Positions 8,112 through 17,620 of a stretch of 64,000 bases of DNA are shown piece after piece. The position numbers and the translations under genes are program-made. Origin of the DNA: an uncultured beta proteobacterium (GTDB lineage: Bacteria; Pseudomonadota; Gammaproteobacteria; Burkholderiales; Burkholderiaceae_C); the NCBI GenBank assembly GCA_903828665.1, contig CAIKMZ010000086.1, positions 1 through 64,000 on the forward strand, in the 5' to 3' direction. The stretch's first letter is position 1, and the number at the start of each line of letters is the position of its first letter. The notes beneath the pieces were generated by a model, which was not told the origin of the DNA, did no database searches, and worked only from the letters and a program-made list of their open reading frames with translations.

Positions 8112-9386
8112 TCAGGCGCCGGACTGCTGCAAACCCAGATGCCGCAACACGCCCTGCCCGGCCCGGTAGCCGCTGGCCATGCACGCCGTCAGCAGGTAGC
8201 CACCGGTGGGCGCTTCCCAGTCGAGCATCTCGCCGGCGCAGAAGACGCCGGGCCACTTCGAGAGCATCAGGTTCCTGTCCATCGCCTCGAAGCGCACGCC
8301 GCCGGCGCTACTGATGGCTTCATCGAGCGGACGCGCGGCCGCGAGCGTGATCGGCACGGCCTTGATGGCGGAGGCCAGCGTCGCAGGGTCATGCATCTGA
8401 TCCTTGCCCAACCGTTCATGCAGGATGGCGGCCTTGATGCCGTCGAGGTGCAAACGGCCCTTGAGATGGCTCGACAGGGAGCGCGAGCCGCGCGGATGAC
8501 TGACTTCGGCCAGCACGCGATCAAAGCTCATGTCGGGTAACAGGTCCAGTTCGAAAGTGGCTGCACCGTGCGCCAGAATCTCGTCGCGCAGCAGGCTCGA
8601 CGAGGCGTAGATCAGGCTGCCCTCGACGCCGCTGTCCGTTAGCACGAATTCGCCCTTGCGCCCAAAACTGTGGCCATCCGAGGTGCGGACGCGAATCGCC
8701 ACCGACTTAAACGGCTGACCCGCAAAACGCTGAGTGAAATGCTCGCTCCAGCCGCCCTGCACATCGAAGCCGCAGTTCGACGCCAGCAGCGGCGCCACCG
8801 CGACGCCATGCGCGTCAAGCCAAGGCACCCAGGCGCCGTCCGAACCCAGGCGGGCCCAGCTGCCGCCACCGAGCGCCAGCAGCACGGCATCGGCCTGCGC
8901 CTGCACCTCGCCGTGCGGCGTGTCGAAGCGCAGGGCCATCCCCGGTTCATCGGCAGCGCCAGCCGCGCTCCAGCCGTTCCAGCGGTGCCGCATGTGAAAC
9001 TGCACCGCCGGCCCCTTGGCCGGATGACGCAGGCGCTGCAGCCAGGCGCGCAGCAGCGGCGCGGCCTTCATGTCCGCCGGAAAGACCCGGCCCGAGGTGC
9101 CGACGAAGGTATCGACGCCAAGCCCCTTGGCCCAGGCGCGCAGCGCGCTAGCATCGAAGTCCTGCAACAGGTCGGCGATCGTCTCGCGCCGCGCGCCGTA
9201 GCGCGAGACGAAGAGATCAGCCGGCTCCGCGTGCGTGAGGTTGAGCCCGCCCTTGCCCGCGAGCAGGAACTTGCGTCCGACCGAAGGCATGGCATCAAAG
9301 ACATGAACCTCCACGCCAGCGCCGCTGAGCACCTCGGCTGCCATCAACCCCGCCGGCCCTGCGCCGACGATCATCACTTTTTTCAT
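8112..9386 (-). CDS. HI0933/TIGR03862-type NAD(P)/FAD-dependent oxidoreductase
   Basis: 424 residues. The dinucleotide-binding motif VGAGPAGLMAAEVLSGAG begins at residue 7, and the family signature SVGRKFLLAGKGGLNLTHAEP follows. A second flavin-binding segment (GVRFEAMDRNLMLSKWPGVFCAGEMLDWEA, split by position) and the end motif PTGGYLLTACMASGYRAG complete the pattern. The family is a cytoplasmic flavoprotein of unclear substrate. Its ATG overlaps the stop of the upstream AddA-like helicase gene by four bases (ATGA), so the two are translationally coupled. Confidence 0.9.
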   Translation of the reverse strand: MKKVMIVGAGPAGLMAAEVLSGAGVEVHVFDAMPSVGRKFLLAGKGGLNLTHAEPADLFVSRYGARRETIADLLQDFDASALRAWAKGLGVDTFVGTSGRVFPADMKAAPLLRAWLQRLRHPAKGPAVQFHMRHRWNGWSAAGAADEPGMALRFDTPHGEVQAQADAVLLALGGGSWARLGSDGAWVPWLDAHGVAVAPLLASNCGFDVQGGWSEHFTQRFAGQPFKSVAIRVRTSDGHSFGRKGEFVLTDSGVEGSLIYASSSLLRDEILAHGAATFELDLLPDMSFDRVLAEVSHPRGSRSLSSHLKGRLHLDGIKAAILHERLGKDQMHDPATLASAIKAVPITLAAARPLDEAISSAGGVRFEAMDRNLMLSKWPGVFCAGEMLDWEAPTGGYLLTACMASGYRAGQGVLRHLGLQQSGA

Positions 9387-12300
9387 TCCATGTCCTTTTG
9401 TTCCACCACAGCACCCTGCGCCGTCAAAAAGGCGGCCCGCACCACCTGGTCCGGGTAGATCGCCTGCACCGCATCGCGGTAGTCACGCAGTTGCGCGCGC
9501 AGCTCGATTTGCGCCTGCGGCGCCGCAGCGGTCTTGTAATCCAGCACCCACCACTGCCCGGCGTGTGGGCCATCGCGGCGCCGCACCAGGCGGTCGATCT
9601 GCCGGTATTGGCCGCGACACTGGATGCCGACCTCGTTGCCGGCCCAGTCGATCACATCCGAGTCCCAGGCCCAGGCTCCCGCCCCTTGCAGGATGCAGCG
9701 GGCCAAGCTGGCGGCGCGCCGGGCAAGCGCCGGGTTCAGACCGAATTCATGCGCCGCCGCCGCCGTCGACTGCTCCGAGATCGCGCCCCATTCAAGCAGG
9801 CGGTGCATGGCCTTGCCGATGCGCGCCTCAAGCGAATCCGCGTCGAGCACCGTCAGGGCTGATGCGGCGGCGGGCGCAGCCGGTGGCAATTCCTTCAGAT
9901 AGAACGTCTGCGCTGCCGCCGCGCTTGCGCTGGCCGGCAACGCCGCCAAGGCCGCTGCGCCAAGCAGGCCGGTCTGCGTCAGGCGCTGCCACCAGCTGCG
10001 CGGCGCGGCGCGGTAGGGGACGATGCTCGAAATGGCCAGCGTCTGGCGCGCACGCGTCAGTGCGACGTAGAGCGCATTGAGTTCCTCGCGCTGGCGTTCC
10101 TGCCGCTCGGCTGCCAGCAAGGCAACAGCGCTGGCCGGCGGTTGGCCCTCGCTGGCCAGAAAGACGAACGACTGCGGAGCGGCCGCTTCACCGGGCCAGT
10201 CCACCAGCACGGTCATGCTGTCGGCGTTGCGCGGCGGCGTGTCGGTGTCGAGCAGCAGCACGCTGTGCGCCTCCAGCCCTTTGGCGCCATGGACGGTGAG
10301 CAGGCGCACCGCCTGCGGGTTGACGGCCGCCGGCGCCCGCACACCGCCGGCCTTGAGCGCGCGCACCAGCGCATACGGCGTGGCGAAGCGCCCGCCGCCG
10401 ATTTGCAGCGCCGCGCCGAGCAAGGCGCGCAGATTGGCCAGCACGGTCTCGCGCTGGTGCCCGGGAGCGGCCGCGGCAAAGCGCGCGAGCACGTCGCCGT
10501 CGCTGTAAATCGCCTGCAGCGCATCGTGCGGCGGCAAGGCATCGAGCCAGGCCTTCCAGCGCAGCAGACAGGTCGCGACCGGACGCTGGTCGGGCGTGTC
10601 CATGTTCCCCGTCTGCAGCAACTCGAACCAGGACGCCGACCCCTGCCCCTTCAACAAGGCCAACTGCACCAGCGCCTGATCATCCAGTGCGAACAGCGGC
10701 GACTTGAGCACGCGCGCCAGCGACAAGTCGTGCCGGGTCGAGACCAGCACGTCGAGCAGGGCCACCATGTCCTGCACCTCGCAGCATTCGATCAGCTCGG
10801 TGTTGTCGCCGATCTGAGCCGCAATCTGCAGGCGTCGCAATTCGTCCTGCAAGGGCAACAAGGCCGAGCGCTTGCGCGCGAGCACCATGATCTCCTGCGG
10901 CTGCAGCGCTGCGCCGTCAGTCGGAGCAAGCTGCTGCGCGATCCAGTGCGCCGCCTGGCGCGCCTCCAGCACATGCAGCGTCTCTTCGGGCAGCTCGCGC
11001 GGCACCAGCAAACTGTCACGCCATACAGCAGATGGCGCCGCGCCATCGCCGGCATCGCCGCCGACCGGTCGTGCAATCGGATCCAGCTGGCACAAGCGAC
11101 CGGCCAGCGCCGAACTGGTGGTGTGCGTCCGGTAGCCTTCATAGGCGTCGGACTGCACGGCGTCCATCATCACCGAGTTCACGGTGTCGATCACCGCGCC
11201 GGCGTTGCGCCGCGTGTGATCGCAGCTCAGCAGGTCGCCCTGCAGTGCGTCGCGCACAAACGCCTGCGCCGCCCTGAACACCTGCGGCTCGGCACGGCGG
11301 AAGCGGTAGATGCTTTGCTTGGGGTCGCCGACGATGAAGACGCTCGGTGCCTTGCCGCCAGCGCCGGCGTAGCCGCTGAGCCAGGAGCGCAGCGCCTGCC
11401 ACTGCAGCGGATTGGTGTCCTGGAATTCATCGATCAGCAACTGGCGCACGCGCACGTCGAGCCGCTCCTGCACCCAGCCTGAGAGCACCGGATCGTCAAG
11501 CATCAGCAGCGCGGCGCGCTCGACGTCATTCATGTCGATCCAGCCGCGCTCGCGCTTGAGCGCTGCATAGGCCTGCAGCAGCACGCGGCTCAGGCGCGTC
11601 ATGCGTTGCTGGTAGCGCCAGGCGGCTTGCTGCGCTCGCGCCGCCAGCACCTGCAGCACGAGGTCCTGCGCCACGCGCACCTGCTCGATGCCGATGATCT
11701 TTTCGCCAAACTTGCGCGGCGTGCCAGCCTGGGTCAGCAGGGCGTCGAACGCCGCATCGAGATCATCGCGGCCCAGCGCCGCCTCCAGCTCGACGCCCTT
11801 GGCGGAAAACGTTTTCGCATCGGCGCGTCCAAGCACGCGCGCGGCATCGAGCAAGGCCTGCCAATGCTGCGGCTGCGCACGCAGAAAATCCTCGGGTGTG
11901 GTCAGGCCGGTAAAGCCCTCGCACTGGCCGCTGAAGTCGGGCACCGACGCGGCCAGCACACCCTGCGCGTCGGCCAGGGCAAATTCGGTGCGCTTGTCCA
12001 GCGCCGCCTGCAAGGCTTTTTCCGTTTGCGAACGGCCGTAGTCGAAGACCACCGCCTCGAAGTCGGCATGCAGCCCGGCATCGAGCAACAGCGCCGCATA
12101 AAAGCGCCGCCACACCAGTTCCTTCGGTTTGGCGTCGTCCTCCAGCAATTCGTAGTCAGCCGGCAGCTCCATCTGCTGCAGCAGCGCCAGCGGAGCACTG
12201 CGCAGCAAAGCGGCGAACCAGCTGTGGAACGTGCGCACCTGCACTTGGCGTGCGCTGGCGAGCATCTGCTGGTACAGGTCTGACAACTGCTCGGGCAGGA

Positions 12301-12631
12301 CGGAAGGCGACTGCGGCGTGTCCTCAATCCGCACGCCGCGATCGCGCAGCGCCTGCAGCAGCGTCGCGCGATCCGCCGCAGCAAACTCGGCCAGCCACTG
12401 GTAGAGACGCTCGCGCATCTCGCCGGCGGCGCGCCGCGTGAAGGTGATGGCCAGGATCTCCTGCGGCGCCACGCCCTCGAGCAGGGCACGCACGATGCGC
12501 GAGACCAGCATCCAGGTCTTGCCGGCGCCGGCGCAGGCCTCGACCGCGACACTGCGCCGCGGGTCGCAGGCGACGGCGTAAAAGTCTTCGGCGCTGACGC
12601 GCTGGCCATTGCGTTCGTAGGCCGCGTTCAT
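9383..12631 (-). CDS. addA: AddA-like UvrD-type helicase/nuclease, double-strand break repair
   Basis: 1082 residues. The Walker A motif CAGAGKTWML is near residues 33-42, the SF1 motif II is LLIDEFQDTNPLQW, and motifs GDPKQSIYRFRRAE and LTVHGAKGLEAHSVLLLD follow. A C-terminal PD-(D/E)XK nuclease with RQIDRLV and VLDYKT is intact. Together with the upstream gene it should form a RecBCD-like machine that resects broken DNA ends. I chose the ATG that overlaps the stop of the upstream gene (ATGA); an earlier in-frame codon at 12658 is less likely. It is also coupled by ATGA to the oxidoreductase downstream. Confidence 0.9.
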   Translation of the reverse strand: MNAAYERNGQRVSAEDFYAVACDPRRSVAVEACAGAGKTWMLVSRIVRALLEGVAPQEILAITFTRRAAGEMRERLYQWLAEFAAADRATLLQALRDRGVRIEDTPQSPSVLPEQLSDLYQQMLASARQVQVRTFHSWFAALLRSAPLALLQQMELPADYELLEDDAKPKELVWRRFYAALLLDAGLHADFEAVVFDYGRSQTEKALQAALDKRTEFALADAQGVLAASVPDFSGQCEGFTGLTTPEDFLRAQPQHWQALLDAARVLGRADAKTFSAKGVELEAALGRDDLDAAFDALLTQAGTPRKFGEKIIGIEQVRVAQDLVLQVLAARAQQAAWRYQQRMTRLSRVLLQAYAALKRERGWIDMNDVERAALLMLDDPVLSGWVQERLDVRVRQLLIDEFQDTNPLQWQALRSWLSGYAGAGGKAPSVFIVGDPKQSIYRFRRAEPQVFRAAQAFVRDALQGDLLSCDHTRRNAGAVIDTVNSVMMDAVQSDAYEGYRTHTTSSALAGRLCQLDPIARPVGGDAGDGAAPSAVWRDSLLVPRELPEETLHVLEARQAAHWIAQQLAPTDGAALQPQEIMVLARKRSALLPLQDELRRLQIAAQIGDNTELIECCEVQDMVALLDVLVSTRHDLSLARVLKSPLFALDDQALVQLALLKGQGSASWFELLQTGNMDTPDQRPVATCLLRWKAWLDALPPHDALQAIYSDGDVLARFAAAAPGHQRETVLANLRALLGAALQIGGGRFATPYALVRALKAGGVRAPAAVNPQAVRLLTVHGAKGLEAHSVLLLDTDTPPRNADSMTVLVDWPGEAAAPQSFVFLASEGQPPASAVALLAAERQERQREELNALYVALTRARQTLAISSIVPYRAAPRSWWQRLTQTGLLGAAALAALPASASAAAAQTFYLKELPPAAPAAASALTVLDADSLEARIGKAMHRLLEWGAISEQSTAAAAHEFGLNPALARRAASLARCILQGAGAWAWDSDVIDWAGNEVGIQCRGQYRQIDRLVRRRDGPHAGQWWVLDYKTAAAPQAQIELRAQLRDYRDAVQAIYPDQVVRAAFLTAQGAVVEQKDME

Positions 12632-15153
12632 GACGGGCTCCAGAAGTCCTTGCGGCACAGGCCGCGCGCGTCGCAGAATTCGCAGGCCTTGCCCTCACCC
12701 AGAGCCGGCAGCGGCGCACCGGCGGCGATGCGCTGCACGTCGTTCACAATGCCGGCCAGCAGCTGGTCGCGCAAGTCGACGATGTGTTCCTGCGCATAGT
12801 CGCGCGTGCCCTCTTTCTCACCCACATTGACATAGGCTGCGGCCAGCGTGTCGTCGGCGAGCAGGGCCGCGTAGAACGCGAGCTGCGTGTCTTCCAGCGG
12901 CGCTTTGAGGCGCTGCGCGGTGATCCCGGGCGCCTCGGTCTTGTAATCGATGACCAGCGCACTGCCGTCGGGCAAGAGGTCGATGCGGTCGATCTTGCCG
13001 ACCAGGGTCAGGCCGCCCAGCGCCATCTCCTTCCAGGCCTCGGCCTCGACAAACTCGGCGCCGCCGGCTTCGTGCTTGGCAAGCCACTGCAGATAGCCGG
13101 CGCGCACGCGCGGCCAGGCGGCGGCAAACGGCAGGAACTCGCTGCGCGACAACGCGAGCTCCGCGCTGGCCTGCGTGGCGGCGCCGTCGAGCAGGCCTTC
13201 CCGCTCTGCCGCTTCGGACACCGGCGCGCGCTGCAAGGCCTCGTGAAAGCGCCGCAGCACCAGGTGCAGCCAGTTGCCGAAGTCACGCTTGTCGAGCGTC
13301 AGATCGAGTTCGTCCGCGACTTGCAGCTTGAGCTGGCGCAGGGCGAAGAAACGGTAGGGGCAGCGGCGCAAGTCCTCGTACGCGCTGCCCGACAGCCGCA
13401 GCACGGGCAGGTCTGTTGCGGTCGGCGTCGGCATGGCGCCGGGCCGGGGCTCCAGCCTGCGCAGCGGACGCGGGTCCGGCGCGAGCGCGAGCATGTGCTG
13501 CAGGCGCAGCTGCTGCACGAAGCCGCTGGCCATCAGGTGCTCACCGCCCTCACTCAGGCGCCACAGGATATCGACATGGGGAAACTGCAAGGCGTAGTGC
13601 CACGCGGCGCTGGCGGCGGCGGCAAGGTCGGCGCGCAGCGGCAGGCCCAGCAGCGTGCACTGCGCCGGCGTCCACCACGGCGGCGGCTCCGGCGACATCG
13701 GCAGGCGCGCCTCATCGCAACCGGGCAGCACCACGGCCGCCAGCGGCCGACCGAGCAACTGGCTCAGCGGCAGGATCAAGACTTGCGCATTGGCGGCATG
13801 GGTCGGCACGAAGCTCTGGTCTTCAAGGGTCTGGCTGACCCAGGCCCGAAACTCGCCGGCCGCCATGCGAGCGCCGACGGCGGCGAACTCGATTGCCGCA
13901 TCTTCGCGCAGGCGCAGGGCGTCGAGCACGGCCGCGCCGGCCTCGTCCTGCTCCAGCGCCGGCCACTGGCCGGCGTCCTGCAGCACCGTGCGCAGATCCT
14001 GCAGCCAGCGCTGCAAGGGCCGGCTCGCCTGCAGGCGCTCGCGCAGGGCCTGCGCCTGCTGCACCAGCGCCTCATCGGGCGGCACGGCGCGCCATTCGCG
14101 CACACCGGCGCGGCGCCAGTCGATCTCGGCCTGCGCCAACTGCTGCGCATCGAACGCCGGTGCGTTCTTGAGCCAGTCCAGCACAGCATCGGTGGAAGCG
14201 TCCCATGCCAGCGCGCGCAGCAGGCTCATCAGCGAGGCGGCAGCGCGCGTGGTGGAGAGCTTCCAGCCGGTCTCGTCGCTCAGCGTGACGCCGGTCTGGC
14301 CGAGCATGGCATGGACGCGGCGCGTCAGCACGCGGTCCTGCGCGACCAGGGCCACCGGGCGTCGCCCGGCCGCCAGATGCGCCAGCACGCAGGCGGCCGC
14401 GCGCTGCGCTTCATCTTCGGCATCCGCTGACGGGTGCAGCGCGAGCGCACCCGGTAACACGGTGCATGGCGTTGCATCCGTCGCCGGCGTCAGCGTCAGC
14501 AGCAGCACCTTCTCGCCCAGTCGCTGCTGCAGGACCTGCGTCAGCGGTTCGCTCTGAAATCCCTGCAGCAGCACCAGCAAGTCGGGCGCGGCGCCGAACA
14601 CCGGGTCCGACGCGTACGCTGAACTGGCGGCCCAGGCCAGCGCAATGCGCGCCGTGGCGGCCTCCAGCGCCAGCAGCGGAGAATCGAGCGCCGCCGCCAG
14701 CGTGGCGCCGATCTGCGCGCCCCAGGCTGCACGGTGCTCAGGCGGCACGGCAGCGGCAACGCGGGCCAGGCTCCAGGTGCAAGCCATCAGTCGCGCGGCC
14801 AGCACGCCGCTGTGCGCACCAAGTCCGGTGCGCGCCAGCAATGAGCCTGCGGTCAGCAAATCGCGCGCCGCGTCGAGGTGCAGGTCGTCGGCGCCCGGTG
14901 CAATGCCGCCCAGGCTGCGCGCCCAGCTCAAGGTGGTTTCGAAGCGCGGCAGAAATTGCGCCGGTGCAGCCGACCGTTCGCAGGCGCGCATCCAGGCCTG
15001 ACGCGCCTGCGGTATCAATTGCGCATAGGGCAACAGCAACACGGTGCGCGCGGGATCGGCCTGCTGCTGGCGCATGCGCTCGCGCAGCTGGGCCATAACA
15101 CGGTCCCAGGCCTGATCGACATGATGTTTTTTAACTATCTCATACATAGGCAC
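12628..15153 (-). CDS. addB: AddB-like PD-(D/E)XK nuclease with iron-sulfur cluster cysteines
   Basis: About 841 residues. The N-terminal two thirds resemble a degenerate helicase with no Walker A motif seen, as in AddB. The nuclease site is [12 protein letters not shown]...[10 protein letters not shown] near residues 735-765. One Cys at LRRCPYRFF (about residue 605) plus three near the C-terminus ([10 protein letters not shown]) make the four-Cys pattern that holds the 4Fe-4S cluster of AddB nucleases. The start is uncertain: [11 protein letters not shown] at 15153 or the ATG two codons later. It is divergent from trxA, 140 bp away. Confidence 0.86.
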   Translation of the reverse strand: MPMYEIVKKHHVDQAWDRVMAQLRERMRQQQADPARTVLLLPYAQLIPQARQAWMRACERSAAPAQFLPRFETTLSWARSLGGIAPGADDLHLDAARDLLTAGSLLARTGLGAHSGVLAARLMACTWSLARVAAAVPPEHRAAWGAQIGATLAAALDSPLLALEAATARIALAWAASSAYASDPVFGAAPDLLVLLQGFQSEPLTQVLQQRLGEKVLLLTLTPATDATPCTVLPGALALHPSADAEDEAQRAAACVLAHLAAGRRPVALVAQDRVLTRRVHAMLGQTGVTLSDETGWKLSTTRAAASLMSLLRALAWDASTDAVLDWLKNAPAFDAQQLAQAEIDWRRAGVREWRAVPPDEALVQQAQALRERLQASRPLQRWLQDLRTVLQDAGQWPALEQDEAGAAVLDALRLREDAAIEFAAVGARMAAGEFRAWVSQTLEDQSFVPTHAANAQVLILPLSQLLGRPLAAVVLPGCDEARLPMSPEPPPWWTPAQCTLLGLPLRADLAAAASAAWHYALQFPHVDILWRLSEGGEHLMASGFVQQLRLQHMLALAPDPRPLRRLEPRPGAMPTPTATDLPVLRLSGSAYEDLRRCPYRFFALRQLKLQVADELDLTLDKRDFGNWLHLVLRRFHEALQRAPVSEAAEREGLLDGAATQASAELALSRSEFLPFAAAWPRVRAGYLQWLAKHEAGGAEFVEAEAWKEMALGGLTLVGKIDRIDLLPDGSALVIDYKTEAPGITAQRLKAPLEDTQLAFYAALLADDTLAAAYVNVGEKEGTRDYAQEHIVDLRDQLLAGIVNDVQRIAAGAPLPALGEGKACEFCDARGLCRKDFWSPS

Positions 15154-15293
15154 GTGGCAATCGATCCGGGGGCTTGGTTTCTGTCACAATTTCCCCACTT
15201 TACCTTTATCGACATCCAGACCGAAACTTTGCGGACCACACCGCTCGTCCACCAAGCCACCCGGCTCTGCCCCAAACCCCACAAGGAGAAATC

Positions 15294-15623
15294 ATGGCCA
15301 GCGAATTGATCAAACATGTGTCCGACGCGTCTTTTGAAGCCGATGTGCTGAAGTCTTCGGTACCCGTCTTGGTGGACTACTGGGCTGAATGGTGCGGCCC
15401 GTGCAAGATGATCGCGCCGATTCTGGACGAAGTGTCCGCCAGCTATGAAGGCAAGTTGCAGATCGCCAAGATGAACGTCGACGAGAACCGCGAGATCCCG
15501 GCCAAGTTCGGCATTCGCGGCATCCCGACGCTGATGGTGTTCAAGGACGGCCAGCTGGCAGCCACCAAGGTCGGCGCCATGAGCAAGGCGCAGTTGACTG
15601 CGTTCATCGACCAGCAGCTCTGA
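15294..15623 (+). CDS. trxA: thioredoxin 1
   Basis: 109 residues, the standard size. The active site WCGPC is at residues 33-37 and the cis-proline segment [12 protein letters not shown] follows. It reduces disulfides in cytoplasmic proteins such as ribonucleotide reductase. The ATG at 15294 follows AAGGAG by five bases; the open frame upstream is not family-like. Gene order trxA-rho-rpmE is common in Burkholderiales. Confidence 0.97.
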   Translation: MASELIKHVSDASFEADVLKSSVPVLVDYWAEWCGPCKMIAPILDEVSASYEGKLQIAKMNVDENREIPAKFGIRGIPTLMVFKDGQLAATKVGAMSKAQLTAFIDQQL

Positions 15624-15632
15624 CCCGCTTAC

Positions 15633-15760
15633 TGTCATGACGGACCTGATCCCCAGTCCGTGATGCGCAAGGCTTGGATCCCGGATCAAGTCCGGGATGG
15701 CACCCGGAGCCGGGATGACAAACCTGACTTGTCATAGCGGACCTGATCCGCAATCCGCGA
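15633..15760. repeat. pair of 31-bp direct repeats with palindromes between trxA and rho
   Basis: The 300-bp gap 15624-15923 holds two near-identical 31-bp units, at 15633-15663 and 15730-15760 (5 mismatches), both starting TGTCAT and sharing CGGACCTGATCC. Between them lie a perfect hairpin (ATCCCGGA 15678-15685 / TCCGGGAT 15691-15698, loop TCAAG) and a shorter one (CCCGG/CCGGG, 15703-15714). A third TGTCAT-like start occurs near 15787. The sequences resemble the dispersed palindromic repeats found between genes in many proteobacteria. No T-run follows, so they are not classic terminators. The rest of the gap is the rho leader; I see no gene in it. Confidence 0.75.
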
Positions 15761-15923
15761 ATATCAAAAAGCCGCTTTCATTTCCTGTCATAATCCCCCC
15801 AGCTCACCGGCTCCCACCCCGAGTCGGTTCGAATTCCCGGTTTGATACCTTGAGGCGCGGGCCAGCAGCCCGCCTCATCCTGAACTCCCCCGTATTCCGT
15901 TCAACTCCGTAGTTAGACACTCC

Positions 15924-17186
15924 ATGCACTTAAACGAACTCAAGGCACTGCACGTGTCGGAAGTCCTCAAGCAAGCCGAAGAGCTTGAGATTGAAAACAC
16001 CGGCCGCATGCGCAAGCAGGAGCTGATGTTCGCCATCATCAAGAAGCGCGCCCGCACCGGCGAGCAGATCATTGCCGACGGGGTGCTGGAGATCCTGCCC
16101 GACGGCTTTGGCTTCCTGCGCAGCCCCGACACCAGCTACACCGCCTCGACCGACGACATCTACATCAGTCCGAGCCAGGTGCGCCGCTTCAACCTGCACA
16201 CCGGCGACATGATCGAAGGCGAAGTGCGCACGCCCAAGGATGGCGAGCGCTACTTCGCGCTCAACAAGCTTGACCGCGTCAACGGCGGCGGGCCGGAAGA
16301 CAACAAGCACAAGGTGATGTTCGAGAATCTGACGCCGCTGTTCCCCAAGGTGCAGATGAAGCTGGAACAGGACATCAAGACCGACGAGAACATCACCGGG
16401 CGCATCATCGACATCATCGCCCCGATCGGCAAGGGCCAGCGCGCCCTGCTGGTGGCGCCGCCCAAGAGCGGCAAGACGGTGATGATGCAGCACATCGCCC
16501 ACGCCATCAGCGCCAATTACCCGGAAATCCACATGATGGTGCTGCTGGTCGACGAGCGGCCGGAAGAAGTGACCGAAATGCAGCGCACCGTCAAGGGCGA
16601 GGTGATCGCCTCCACCTTCGACGAACCGGCGGCGCGCCATGTGCACGTGGCTGAGATGGTGATCGAGCGCGCCAAGCGCCTGGTCGAACTCAAGAAAGAC
16701 GTGGTCATCCTGCTGGACTCGATCACGCGTCTGGCACGCGCCTACAACAATGTCGTGCCGTCCTCCGGCAAGGTCCTGACCGGCGGCGTCGACTCCAATG
16801 CCCTGCAGCGGCCCAAGCGCTTTCTGGGCGCGGCGCGCAACGTGGAAGAAGGCGGCTCGCTGACCATCATCGCCACGGCGCTGGTCGATACCGGCAGCCG
16901 CATGGACGAAGTGATCTTTGAAGAATTCAAGGGCACGGGCAACTCGGAAATCCACCTTGACCGCCGCCTTTACGAAAAACGCGTGTTTCCGTCGATCCAG
17001 CTCAACCGCAGCGGCACGCGGCGCGAGGAGCTGCTGCTGGCGCCGGAAATCCTGCAAAAGACCCGCATCCTGCGCCAGTTCCTCTACAACATGGACGAAA
17101 TCGAATCCATGGAGATGGTGCTCAAGCAAATGCGCGCCACCAAGAACAACAGCGAGTTCTTCGACATGATGCGTCGGGGCGGCTAG
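15924..17186 (+). CDS. rho: transcription termination factor Rho
   Basis: 420 residues, the usual length. The N-terminal Rho domain ([18 protein letters not shown]), the RNA-binding cold-shock-like domain with GFGFLRSP, the Walker A motif APPKSGKT and the Walker B region [16 protein letters not shown] are all present. The C-terminal Q/R-loop region ([19 protein letters not shown]) is also complete. It is a hexameric RNA helicase that ends transcription. The 300-bp leader upstream contains repeats and may take part in autoregulation, as known for rho in other bacteria. Confidence 0.98.
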   Translation: MHLNELKALHVSEVLKQAEELEIENTGRMRKQELMFAIIKKRARTGEQIIADGVLEILPDGFGFLRSPDTSYTASTDDIYISPSQVRRFNLHTGDMIEGEVRTPKDGERYFALNKLDRVNGGGPEDNKHKVMFENLTPLFPKVQMKLEQDIKTDENITGRIIDIIAPIGKGQRALLVAPPKSGKTVMMQHIAHAISANYPEIHMMVLLVDERPEEVTEMQRTVKGEVIASTFDEPAARHVHVAEMVIERAKRLVELKKDVVILLDSITRLARAYNNVVPSSGKVLTGGVDSNALQRPKRFLGAARNVEEGGSLTIIATALVDTGSRMDEVIFEEFKGTGNSEIHLDRRLYEKRVFPSIQLNRSGTRREELLLAPEILQKTRILRQFLYNMDEIESMEMVLKQMRATKNNSEFFDMMRRGG

Positions 17187-17286
17187 GCTATAATTTACGG
17201 TTTTACGCGACAAGTACACCGGGCTTTGAATTGCGCAATGGTTTGCACAAGGGCTTGATGCGGCTGGCGCAACTGATGGAGAAGAC

Positions 17287-17544
17287 ATGAAAGAAGGCAT
17301 TCACCCCAATTACCGCGACATTTGTTTCCAGGACTTGTCCAATGGTTTCAAATTCGTGACGCGCTCGTGCGCGAACGCCAAAGAGATGATCACGATGGAA
17401 GACGGCCGCGAACTGCCGCTGTACAAACTTGATACCTCGAGCGAATCGCATCCGTTCTACACCGGCACGCAAAAATCCGTGGACAACATGGGCGGCCGCG
17501 TCGAGCGCTTCCGCAACCGTTTCGGCAAGACCGCCGCCAAGTAA
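17287..17544 (+). CDS. rpmE2: 50S ribosomal protein L31 type B
   Basis: 85 residues. MKEGIHPNYRDICFQDLSNG and the C-terminal HPFYTGTQKSVDNMGGRVERF are typical of L31. The CxxC zinc pairs of type A L31 are missing, so this is the zinc-free type B form, normally favoured when zinc is scarce. It lies 100 bp after rho. That gap has a TATAAT at 17189-17194 but no good -35, so it may have its own promoter. GGAG stands eight bases before the ATG. Confidence 0.95.
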   Translation: MKEGIHPNYRDICFQDLSNGFKFVTRSCANAKEMITMEDGRELPLYKLDTSSESHPFYTGTQKSVDNMGGRVERFRNRFGKTAAK

Positions 17545-17566
17545 ATACTGGCAAACGCTTCGCGCG

Positions 17567-17599
17567 AAAGGCAGCCCGGTTTACCGCGCTGCCTTTTTT
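17567..17599 (+). terminator. intrinsic terminator after rpmE2
   Basis: AAAGGCAGC (17567-17575) pairs with GCTGCC (17588-17593) around a 12-base loop that itself can pair CGG/CCG. A run of six T follows directly. Placed 23 bp after the rpmE2 stop. Confidence 0.85.
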
Positions 17600-17620
17600 C
17601 ATAGCGATTAACATCAGCGC

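Noticed and set aside
12784-14430. 548-codon plus-strand frame opposite addB
   Set aside because: Repeats of Arg/Gln/Gly without domains; addB has nuclease and Cys-cluster motifs.
15930-17300. Long minus-strand frame opposite rho
   Set aside because: Antisense shadow of rho, no motif, His/Val-rich composition typical of such shadows.
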